Shown here one piece after another: positions 45,361-55,012 of a stretch of DNA of 64,000 nt (position 1 is the stretch's first letter; the number at the start of each line of letters is the position of its first letter). The position numbers and the translations under genes were made by a program. The notes under the pieces were generated by a model. That model was not told the DNA's origin. It did no database searches and saw only the letters and a list, made by a program, of their open reading frames with translations. Origin of the DNA: Asparagopsis taxiformis (Eukaryota; Rhodophyta; Florideophyceae; Bonnemaisoniales; Bonnemaisoniaceae); NCBI GenBank assembly GCA_030407315.1, contig JALQPE010002020.1:28574-92573 (forward strand). Reading direction: 5' to 3'.

Positions 45361-48300
45361 CTACTTCTCTGCAGTCCAGTAGCGCGATCCATAGTCAACG
45401 AATATCTCTTCCCCAGCTCGAACATCTACTACAACCTGCGCTAGGATGAGATCAGGTTTTGCTACTGCATACTTGAAGTCGCAAGTAGGATTGACGTCTT
45501 TGTGAACTCGGAACTCTGCATTTTTTCTGCGTTGCACATTTGCAACTCTCTCCATTCCGTCAATGGTCCTACTGTCGTTGAGGTAGCTGCAGACATTGTA
45601 TTCCGCTGGTACAAGATATATCTTGTCGACCGGTGCTTCTTCTCCGATGACACTGGTCTCCATCTCCATGTTGAAGTTTTGGAATCTTTCACCAGTACAA
45701 CCGAACCCGTCCGGTCCGTACAAGCGACTGCGTTGCGGTTCATTCTCCCCAATCTTCCCGTATAAAATTGTCCCATTATACCATCCAACAACAGAGCCCC
45801 TCTCTAAATCTTCTGCGGCAAAAACCCCCAATCCTCCCTCTCGAACTGTCGATGCAGCAACAATAACGTTGTGAAAGGAGGCATCTACTGCAAGCATCAT
45901 CTCAGGGTCAACGGAGAAAACCTTGCCTAAATCTTCTACGCCCCATTCATTCATTGGGACTTCGGCAAGTCTTCGGAGCATGCTTTGATCCCGCGCAACA
46001 GAGGAGACAAATCGCAACATATGCAGTGGTAGTGAAGATACCGACGGGAATCCATCAGGCGCATCACTTCGATGTCGAAGTCTTTCACTTCCTACATTGC
46101 TCCTTATCGAGTAATTCCATTCTTTGTTAGCGAGAATACTCGATATGTCATTTTTGGTTGCCTCCCCAAAAACTCCATCTCGACCTTGCCTAACAAAGCA
46201 ATCCAGCAACAACGGCTGAGCTGATCCATGGCATGTGGCGTCTTTTTCACATCCAATAAACTTGCGATACAGACCATCTCTCATTGTCATGCAAGCTATT
46301 GCAGTAGAATACGTTCCGGAGAATAGATCTACCACAATGTCTCCTGGCTTTGAAAACCTTGAAATAAGCTCTCGAAGTATGGACAGAGGCTTCTGCTCCG
46401 CACGTAGCCTTTTGTCTTCGAAGTTCAATGACTCACCAGGTCCGAGCTTTGGGCAGTTGTCGATTGCGTTCACGTACCCTGGATGTCGTGAAAGGTCACG
46501 GTTATGCAAAGAATAATCAACCATTTCAAACGCGGCAGCTCCCATCCCACGTTTGAAACTGTGCACAACAAACTCGTGAATGTTGTGTAATGAACACGAT
46601 TTGTTCATTGGGTTTTGGATGAATACGTAGGGCGACGGCTTAGAATGAGAGGAACATCGTCTGTACGCATGGATTGTTCCCCGCTTTCTGCATTTTGAAG
46701 AGCTTCTCCCCACCCAACCAACTGTTTGATACTGGAAAATATCAGGGCATGTCCTCCAGGGCGCAGCATTCGAGAAATGTCCTTTCCAGTACGAAACATT
46801 TGTGCGCTATTGATGTCATCATAGTCTGAATTGGTCTTGCCTTTCTCCCTCCGCGTGTTGAAGGGTGGATCGGTGAGCACAAGTTGTGCTTGTCCATCAA
46901 TAGTATTCCCTGAAAGCATGCCAATGGAATCAGTGTTAACCTGGTGCACTAACCTCGAGGCTGTACAGTTGTAAGCCACGCAAAATCTCTTCATGACCTT
47001 TTTCAATTGCATAATATGATCTGGTACCCCCTCTTCCTCACCCACTGCCTCCGCTGACGGTGTATCCTCCGCAACATCTTGCATAACCGTGTCCATTGCG
47101 GACGAAGCCCTCCCATCCATGCTGGATGTATACTGGGATCCAGAGTCATTGGTAGGTTTCCTTCCACCTGTACCTAAACGGCGAGTGCTGTGCTGCATTG
47201 ATTCATTCGACTCAAGACGATCTCTTTCTCGAGAAAGAGATCTGGATGCTGCGTTGCGCTGTTCAGTCTCGTAGAGAATTTTCAAGTCGCAGACATCAAC
47301 TGGCTTCACACGCATTTCACGGTTCCAGTTCTTCCATACCTTGAGTCTTTCGTGACGATCCAATGCGATGGATTGTTCTATTCTTGCTTCGTCGAAAACC
47401 ATGTATGGGCGACACATCATGTAGGCGCTTTCGAAGCCCAGAATCATCGCTGTTGTATCCCAGGCAGACATGACCCTTTCCAAAACGACACCCACAGACT
47501 CTCCGTTTGATCTTGTGCGCTGGAAAGGGGCGAATGTAGAAGTCTCTGTATCCCTCCCAGTTCTACGACGCTTCCTACCCCGGCGAATGGGTGCATTTCT
47601 GCGTCTAGTGAGGGCAATGTGCACAAATGAAATCATGAACATCAGCCTTCCAAATACTTTGTCTTCTTCTGTTAATGTTCTACCCTGTGCACTTCTTCCA
47701 GAACGAAAATACTCACAGGTGAGGACTTCGCGACACAATGGAGAAGCAATTTCACCACTTGTAGACATCCCAAACAACTGCTCGCCGACTGATGCTCTTT
47801 TCTCGAGAGATGTGGGAAACTCCTTCATCGCAAAATTGTTCTGAACTTCCACCGGCCTTCCCCATACAATACAGAACAACTGCCACAGACAGCGAACCAT
47901 TTTGGGATTGGGTTCTTCTATGCGACTGTAGGGGCGAAGCACACGAAGAATTGACAAGCAACTCTCGTACTGTGGCTGCCTCAGCACAGTTTCTGCCAAA
48001 TCTTCGCGCTGAGATCCCACGGCGAGCCATCGCCTAATGGATGGCATATTCACGTCGCGAATTGTAACCATGCTTGAGCTTCCTTGTTTTTCACCTGCGT
48101 TTCGCTCCCAGTACCCATCTCTAAGATCCAAAGTAAGATTCAGGTACTCAATGAAAGTCATCCTCTTCTGCCTGGATGCCATATCGTTCGCGTTTGATGC
48201 TTTCACACTATCTAGAAGGAAAGCAGCACTTGTAATCGGAGATATGTCGACTTCTTCTTCAATCATAGGAACAGTGAAATCACGCGGAAGCTCACCGTTC

Positions 48301-48569
48301 TCTATGAGCTTGATTACAGCTTTCGAACGATGCGCACCATCCAGCACCTCTACCTCACCGGCAATGATCCGACCGGTAATTGGGTTGTTGTCATTGTAGC
48401 CGTAAACCTGAATGCTCTCGGCAATAACATCGACGTGCCTGTAGTCGATTTCTCGAATCTCGACATATCTTTTGATCTTGAATGGGTCGATGTGCAATAG
48501 CCCATTGCGCCGCTCACCATGAAGGGGACGCCGAGAGGTGCTCGCTGGATTTCTCTTCTCAGAGGCCAT
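45361..48569 (-). CDS. ParB-like/DNA methyltransferase/SET fusion 1 (one frame break)
   Basis: Reads from ATG 48569 downwards. ParB-like domain at about residues 30-95 with LDGAHRSKAV; a helical middle; then a beta-class DNA aminomethyltransferase: catalytic DPPF near residue 566 and, C-terminal to it, the SAM-binding motif VVDLFSGT (about 46320). DPPF suggests adenine-N6 rather than cytosine-N4 (usually SPP), but does not prove it. The C-terminus is a SET domain: GGLGVFAAEDLERGSVV, YLNDS, RVANV and AGEEIFVDYGSRY. One -1 frame break near 46640 (TAAG where TAAAG would keep frame) splits the ORF between MTase motifs. The fusion could write both a DNA and a histone-lysine mark in the nucleus. 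Confidence 0.85.
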
Positions 48570-49300
48570 CGAGAAATAGATTCTTCACCTCAATCAGTCA
48601 CCAGCAGAAAACAATCTTCTCTCCTACCTGCCGTTAAAAACCTTCGGCAACAATCTTGATAAACCTTAAATGCACAGTTAAAGAGTTAACCTGAATATTT
48701 TCAGGTATACTTTGGCTAGGTAGGGTACGTAATGAGGAATAATTAGGTTCTTCGGCGGCCTTTCAATACAATTATTTCGCCAACGGACATTTCCATTTTT
48801 GTTTTGAATTTGAAGTCCCCTCGAGAGATTGAGTTTGAAATCTGCCATCGGAGATTTCAAAACCAATCTCTTGAGAGGACTTCATCTTCTGTTCGAACTT
48901 GTAGACTCGTTTTTACAACCAGTATATAAATATACACATTGATTTCACTGCATCATTCTCGATCCCTGCGTCTGTTTATACATACACGTCTAGGTTCCGT
49001 TATATTGCCACAGCGAAAAATACACCCAATCTACTGGTAATGGCTTCGAGCAGCTCGGAATAAGATCTTTATTATATGGTGATGAATGTTCAAGAGAGAT
49101 GATCATCACGATGTTGGTCTCCCATGTCGCTTGGGACAGGTGTTAGTAATTTATAACCGTTACGAGTTATGCAAGTATAAAAATAGTAACCTACCAATTT
49201 TCTCTCTATCATTCCACACGGATACAAGCTGTACAGTTTCGTCATCTTTCCTGTTTCCTCAGTCGATACCTCTTCCATTCTTTTCCTGGGAATACCCATT
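48570..49300. promoter_or_regulatory. divergent promoter region with long hairpin
   Basis: About 730 bp between the divergent MTase-SET gene and the gene at 49301. It contains an imperfect inverted repeat at 48812-48883: 32-bp arms with four mismatches and an 8-base loop, starting GAAGTCCCCTCGAGAGATTG. This replaces the AATAATACC palindrome found in the other intervals. Both promoters should be here. Confidence 0.6.
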
Positions 49301-50551
49301 ATGCAAGACCCAACAGACTTTGTCTCCGAAGGATCAGTCATTGAAGTAGAATGGAGTTTACGAACGAGAGGAAGGAAACAGAAAAAGGTTTGGTGGGGCG
49401 CCAAAGTTTTGAGTACTGCCAAGCCGGACGCGTCCGGAGAACATCGTTTGACTGGAAACTTGTTTGTTACGCTGCAATATCAATCTGAACACGGTTTCGA
49501 CCAGTCAGTCTCTACAGCAAAATTATTCAAGAAAAATTCGCTGCTGGACATTGACTCTGGAAACATGCTACGTTGGAGGTTTGGAGAGCAACTAGCACTA
49601 GAGCAGACGATCTCGTCTGCGGGTGAAGACAGTTTCCATAAAAAAGACTGCAAACAAAACTTGTTGAGTCGATCCAAGTCCGAGCCGCGCTTAGTTTGCG
49701 ATGAGAGTCCTCCTGGTCCTAACATCAATGAGGACATATCCAAGCTGTTTCAAAAGGTATCCTACCTCGAAAGGCAGATTCTCAACTGTCGCGGTTCATC
49801 AAGCGCTACTGGACCCATCTTCGGAAACATTGTGTGCGACTACCTGTTCCAGAGAGTTGGCTTAAAACTGGACAAACCCCTGTCCTCCAAAATCACGAAG
49901 TCTGAAACAGGCCGGGAAGTGAGCTCCTTGGTGCAAGACTATGTGACGGCAAGAGCAGATTGCTCGCTTGAACAGTTTTTACAACTTTCCAGGCTATGCG
50001 AAGAGAAGAACAACCCAAACACAATTTTCCTGCCGAGCGTCGAGGCGGTTCGAATTTCAACTGGGAGAGATAAAGAGCTATCGATCCACTTTGGAACATA
50101 CTATGACCTCTGCAATACTTTAGCTCCTTCCATGTCTACATGCACGAACTCTACTATCCTCAAGTGGAAGAAAACACGACACGATTCTGGGTCTTCTGTC
50201 ATTAGAGTTTTGGTACCTCTAGCAGACAGTGCTTCAGAAGATTTTATTCCATCTACAAAGGCTGTTCTTGTTGGTTCCTCTTTATACAGGAGATCTGAAA
50301 ACATGAGTAGTACTGTCGTTCTTACTCGAGAATCTGATGAATACGACTATGTCAATTGCAGCTATTCGTATCCTTTGGAAGCTCGCTTCCTCTCAAGTCG
50401 AGAAATGCAGGAGAACTTTGAGCTGCCGGACAGCAAAAATTTCAAACTGGCCAACTCGTTCTCACTGACCTGGAAACCTGTTCAAGGCCCTCGTCCATAT
50501 GGAACTTTCGAGCGCGTTCTCAAGAATTTGTGTTGGGAACTGCATACTTGA
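49301..50551 (+). CDS. unknown protein with possible Tudor/SH3-like N-terminus
   Basis: 416 codons from ATG 49301, uninterrupted. Residues about 8-75 (EGSVIEVEWS..., KVWWGAKVL, then a beta-rich stretch ending VSTAKLF) resemble an SH3-like chromatin-reader fold such as Tudor or Agenet, which would suit a neighbour of SET and MTase genes; this is a weak pattern match. A short coiled-coil (DISKLFQKVSYLERQIL) follows near 145. The remainder is unassigned. It is divergent from the MTase-SET gene and may be co-regulated with it. Confidence 0.6.
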   Translation: MQDPTDFVSEGSVIEVEWSLRTRGRKQKKVWWGAKVLSTAKPDASGEHRLTGNLFVTLQYQSEHGFDQSVSTAKLFKKNSLLDIDSGNMLRWRFGEQLALEQTISSAGEDSFHKKDCKQNLLSRSKSEPRLVCDESPPGPNINEDISKLFQKVSYLERQILNCRGSSSATGPIFGNIVCDYLFQRVGLKLDKPLSSKITKSETGREVSSLVQDYVTARADCSLEQFLQLSRLCEEKNNPNTIFLPSVEAVRISTGRDKELSIHFGTYYDLCNTLAPSMSTCTNSTILKWKKTRHDSGSSVIRVLVPLADSASEDFIPSTKAVLVGSSLYRRSENMSSTVVLTRESDEYDYVNCSYSYPLEARFLSSREMQENFELPDSKNFKLANSFSLTWKPVQGPRPYGTFERVLKNLCWELHT

Positions 50552-51279
50552 ACCTCCCAGCATGCATTTTCAGTGGACACACCATCTGCAGCGAGCTAGA
50601 CACAATTGGACATGACGTTATTGTTGGACAGAATAGTTCCCCTGTCGATGCACCTCATCCTACCGTACACGATGTCGCCTCCGAGTAAAACGTTTTCTAT
50701 CTTTTCTAGATGGGTCTACAAGACTGTTCAGAGTTAGTCAACCTCGATTAAGTCGATGGTATCCATCGATACATGCTCCGTATCTTTCTGGCCTGTTCCT
50801 TCGTCCAGGGACTGTCTGCATTCTGTAACAATGATTGCCCTCCACTTGGCAAAATATCCCTGAAAATAATACCGGGTATTATTCTTAGGTTTCGTCCAGG
50901 GATCGCCTGTAGTCGGTACGAATGATTGCCCTCCACTTGGCAAAATATTCCTCAAAATAATACCCGGTATTATTTTCCGCACTACTCTGTCAGGTGGAGC
51001 TACGGCATTGGATGGGACTGCACAGGCCCCGAAGCTACTAGAGGCGTGCTCAATGACAGGGTAAAACTCTTAACCGTAGTAGACATGACGCTTTCTAGTC
51101 GCAGAGTGAGCTGAAAAATAAGAACGATAGCTATTGTTTCCAGTACACCATGTAGTACGTAGCATGCTAGGGTGCACCTTTTCCACTCATATCCTAGACA
51201 GTTTCATATCTAAAGGTTTCTATTTCTCCTCAGTCTGCCTCGTCGTAATTATTTTACTTCAAAGGTTATGAAACTTTAC
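50552..51279. other. intergenic region with duplicated palindrome unit
   Basis: No gene. Two units of about 90 bp (about 50799-50885 and 50890-50976) share TTCGTCCAGGGA, ATGATTGCCCTCCACTTGGC and AAAATAATACCSGGTATTATT. The unit lies between the 3' ends of two convergent genes, as the array at 44774 does. Confidence 0.6.
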
Positions 51280-52817
51280 TTATCCGCTTCCATTATCAAT
51301 CTTCCTCATCAAGGAAAACTTCAACGTAGCTTTCACTCCCATCTTCTTCATTTCATGTCCGCTATCCTCCTCAAACGCGGTACTACGCTGTTCCAAGTGT
51401 TGTTCATCGAATTTTTCGTTAGTAATTGTCAGTACATCTTCGCAGAGATGCCTCTTACAGATTCGGTCACTCGGCAACATCGCCTTTCCTAATTGTTTGA
51501 GCTCGTCTTGTACACTTTCTTCGAAGGTCTGACCTGATTGTACCTTGAAAATTCCTAGAATCTCGGGAGCGATTGCATAGACAAATCTGAGTGAATTGCA
51601 GGAACGTCGCAGGAAAACCATTCTACTCGTGCATTGAAGGAAAGCAATTGCAGTGTTCAGGGCTACCTCCAGGATATTGATTCTCCTTCGAATCATCCTT
51701 TTGGCCACACATCCCGATATCTCGACTTCGTACTGAATGATGACAACCATCTCTTTCCGCTCAGCGATGAATTGTATCAAGATCTCGGAATTCTTGTCAT
51801 CCACAACTTTCCGTTCCTCAGGCCTTAGATTTCCGTTGGTCACACGGGTATCGGGGATAACATCCATATCTCGAATGAGATCGTGAGTTGGAAACTCGAA
51901 AGTGATAGATGCGTCCGTTTCCAACACTAGAGCGAACCCCAGTTCGACAAGGAATCGATGGCGCACCTGCTCTCTAGACTTGTTCAGGAAACCGAGCACC
52001 TTTGTCAGCGCAACTTTCGTAACAGCCAAAGATATTTCACGCTTGCTCAACTGTCCACCATTTCCATCTGTTTCCTCCGCTTCCTAGCCCCTCCGTCAAT
52101 GCTTCCTGCAGGCTGGTTTCGGCCATCGCCAGTGGCACCATAAACAACTTCTTCGATTATTTTGTCCGGAATGTACTTGTTCTCCTTCCAGACGTTGAAC
52201 GCATTCGAATCGCGTCCAGAGCTCGAGCCTTCCACTGTACGGCCTGTACCCGACTTTTCCTTCTGAATGTTCCGCAGGAGAGACATCACCACTTGGAATC
52301 GAAGCTCGATGTTGTTCTTCCCGGTGTTGGATTGGAACACATCCCTCTTGTCATTGCTCTGCTTCGCAAACATCATTGCAGAGAGCAACCTGCAACCACG
52401 GAGGTCGTAGATTCCTTGGTTGGTGTAAATTGTCGCCCCAGCATCAATCTTGTCGACCAGCAAAGGTACAACAGTTCCAAATACTGCACACAGAAAATTG
52501 TAAGAAAACGATAGTTCTGCTGACTGCGAGATGCGCAAACGGTCCCTGTCCTTGTCAGTCATCCCCTTCTTCGAATTGCCCTGACTCTGCTGTAATAAAC
52601 CATCTCAGAAGTCTTTCACACCCTGTAATTCCGTTACTATAAACTCGACGCGACTCATCAGCTTTTCGATTTGCTGGCGTTGGGACGTTCGGTCATCGTC
52701 GATTTCATCCATCCTCTCCCCAATACGACGAACTTCCCCAGTCACTGTCCTGAATCCCTCTCGAATAATCCCTGCTAGGCAGTCATTTGGATTTTCCTCA
52801 CGACGCTGAGATTCCAT
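51280..52817 (-). CDS. coiled-coil protein of the CACTA element (broken frame)
   Basis: Minus-strand gene read from ATG 52817. Residues 1-70 are a charged coiled coil (GERMDEIDDDRTSQRQQIEKL). An in-frame TGA at about 52605-52607 is followed by the same frame (GLLQQSQGNSKK, then ATG 52562), and a -1 shift near 52050 leads to the last 250 residues. So the ancestral ORF was about 510 codons. A basic patch (GGARKRRKQ) precedes the shift. No enzymatic motif. The layout (coiled coil, then a helical globular part) resembles the host gene split by this element, so it may be an element-borne paralog, comparable in position to an accessory TNPA-like gene. That comparison is speculative. Confidence 0.55.
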
Positions 52818-53136
52818 CTTCCGTCAAACTTCGCCTCTCGTTCCAATCGCAAAGTGTCACTCCAGACGATTTTCCTGCAACGAGAATGCTAGCAATAGTA
52901 ACAAATAATGCCAACTACTCTACTCATATCCTCGGAAAACGACCGATTTTCTCCTACCTTTTTTGTAACGGTCATTTCCATGTGACCATGCATCCTCTGC
53001 ACTTCTCACTACTAGTAGCTTTAGAATAGTTTCCTCTCTTCTCTACTTGAACTCACATGCGAACACATTGTACAACCCTATCCTGGACAACTATTGCAAC
53101 ATTGAATCTCAGAAAATACCAATCACCAATTACTAT
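52818..53136. other. short gene-free interval
   Basis: About 320 bp between the coiled-coil gene start and the right subterminal array. Probably promoter; I see no distinct motif. Confidence 0.4.
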
Positions 53137-53519
53137 CAAGGCAGTACTTGCAGGCAGTACAATTCACTGCCGGAGCCAGTATATTTTACTGCCTGATTCT
53201 AATGCCAGGTCATTTGCCAGGGCAGTACTGTATGGCAGTACATTCCATTGCAAAAATCATCAAAAATCACTGCATTGCACTACTGCCCTGTGGTACCAGC
53301 AAAAATTACTAGAATTTGCTATCGTACAGTACTGAATTCTGCTACATACCGTACTGCCAGGAAATTTTGTATTTTACTGCCTGCGGCACTAGAACTGAAA
53401 AAATTAAAATAGTAATTTTACTGCCTCAGGCACTACATTGCTCAGGCAGTGATTTTCACTGCCTCAGGCAGTAAATTTACTACATTTTTTGATCTCAAAC
53501 TCAGTAGTGCACCTTAGCC
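53137..53519 (+). repeat. right subterminal array and right terminus of the CACTA element
   Basis: Palindromes such as GGCAGTGATTTTCACTGCC and CTCAGGCAGTAAATTTACT fill 53137-53490. The terminus (53501-53519) ends in CAGTAGTG and is the inverted partner of 23329-23347. It is followed by TSD copy CA (53520-53521). The array is about a third as long as the left one. Confidence 0.88.
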
Positions 53520-54353
53520 TCCAACGCAACTATCTCCGTGGTGAGCGCCTTGTTTGCTATGTCCTGGCTAAACACTTTTTTCCAGCTCCGCGATCTTCTT
53601 CTTCTGCGCATTGATGCGACTCGCCATTAAATCGATGGATTCCGGCGGATGCAACCTCTCTGCCCTCACCGTCCCCCCATCTCCCACGCTATCGGGATTA
53701 TGATGTCCTCCATCGGCAATAGCCTGACGTCGCGGGGGCGTTACGCGCATATTTGGCACCAATGACAGTCTGTTGTGACGAGGCCCGCACTCCGGCTGCT
53801 CTCTCCCCTCAGTACCACCTGACCGCCGATGATAGTTGGAATCCTGTGAACGTTGCTCAGAAACAACATCCCTTGCCGCTATCCTCGGGTCCCTGACTGC
53901 ATTACCTGCTGGGGCTGATGTACTCGGCATAGTTGGCGCAGTGGGGGTCACAGCCTCCAGTGTCTCGCGAACCCCCGGCTGGGACTCCGTCTGCAGCACC
54001 TCCGCATCTGCCAACCCGGGAGGAACTACCTTTGCCATAGCACTCTGCCGCAATTCCAACATGTTTTGAGCCACTATCATGTCATCATCATGATGTTCAC
54101 TGTCCCTGCGAGCACGCTTGCCTCGGTCAAGCCCCATCTCTCTCCGCGCCGTTCCTCCTTCCTCACTTTCTCGCTGCGGATCCCCAGTTCTGCGCCGGTC
54201 CGTCTTGCGACTACCGGACCGCGGTTCAATGCTGCCGGTAGGCCCAGACCGCTTCTTCGCACGGGATTGTCGGGCACTCGATACAGCAGCTGCTGACCGG
54301 GTTTTCTGGAGGCCCGGAGGCTTTGGAGCTTTCTTCGCAATACGCGGCGGCAT
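53520..54353 (-). pseudogene. N-terminal half of the coiled-coil gene split by the CACTA element
   Basis: Starts at ATG 54353 (MPPRIAKKAPK). The first 240 residues are basic, Pro/Ser-rich and probably disordered. They lead into heptads (ASRINAQKKKIAELEK) that run, after a +1 correction at an A6 run near 53580, through ALTTEIVALEAKV to the insertion point at 53520. The next codons are found at 23326 downwards. The ORF as sequenced stops at TAG 53568, just past the A6 run. Possibly a nuclear scaffold or DNA-binding protein; function unknown. Confidence 0.7.
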
Positions 54354-54536
54354 AATGAAGCTTTCCCCGAAGCGATGGTACAATCGGATCGCACGAGATA
54401 CAAAAAAGATTGCTGTATAGTGTCGGTAACCACAACGGTCTGCGATGAACGTTCAGGTCAGGTCAAGTACCGGAGAATACGCCAACAGCCCAGATTGTAT
54501 ACGGTAGGCAGTCATCAACAGTATTTAATGAGGTAC

Positions 54537-54790
54537 AATTACAGCTGTCGAGCTAGGCCGCGAGCACCCCTATGTCCGGAAGACGTCCTGATTTGAATTA
54601 AAATTTGGGCTATTCTCAAAAACATGCACATGTGAACATGTTTTTGAGATGGGGGTGTGCCGTACGGCACAATCGACCCGCTGAAATCGATGTTTTTTGC
54701 AATATTTTTTTCTGCCCTGAATTGTAGAATTTCTGGGCTGGACAGCAATGCAACTGAGCTGGACATCCACCGGGCGTCCATTTCAACTTG
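54537..54790 (-). repeat. inverted repeat copy a, left of MTase-SET 2
   Basis: About 255 bp, the reverse complement of 58551-58820. The outer end reads AATTACAGCTGTCGAGCTAG. Internally it has CTCAAAAACATG facing CATGTTTTTGAG with a 10-base loop, and GTGCCGTACGGCAC. Its orientation relative to copy b makes them terminal-inverted-repeat-like around the MTase-SET gene. Confidence 0.85.
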
Positions 54791-55012
54791 GTCTTGTATT
54801 TGCATCTGCACGCATAACAGCAACCAAGCAGTCAGGTTCACTGCTCGGACGAAGTGCACCTAGAGTGTGAACGATTGGTTTTTGACAGGCGAGTACTGCT
54901 CAATAGGTTTCACCCTGGACTAATGGTGGCTGGACATGCTGCATTATATGATATACTTCAACTCTGGAACGTAGCTTTATTTGTAGTCGAAATGAAAACA
55001 TCTTTCGTGACC

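Larger units (their letters stand above)
23329..53519 (+). mobile_element. 30.2-kb CACTA transposon with DNA/chromatin-modifier cargo
   Basis: Left terminus CACTACTGTGTCTGAAATC at 23329; right terminus, read inward, CACTACTGAGTTTGAGATC ending at 53519 (16 of 19 matching). Both are followed inward by arrays of CAGTAAA/TTTACTG palindromes, as in CACTA subterminal regions. The flanking dinucleotide CA is duplicated (23327-23328 and 53520-53521). A coiled-coil ORF is interrupted and becomes continuous, in frame, when element and one CA are removed. The element encodes a CACTA-like DDE transposase plus five further genes or gene remnants, and itself received a copia insertion. Without the 6.7-kb copia it would be about 23.5 kb. 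Confidence 0.92.
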
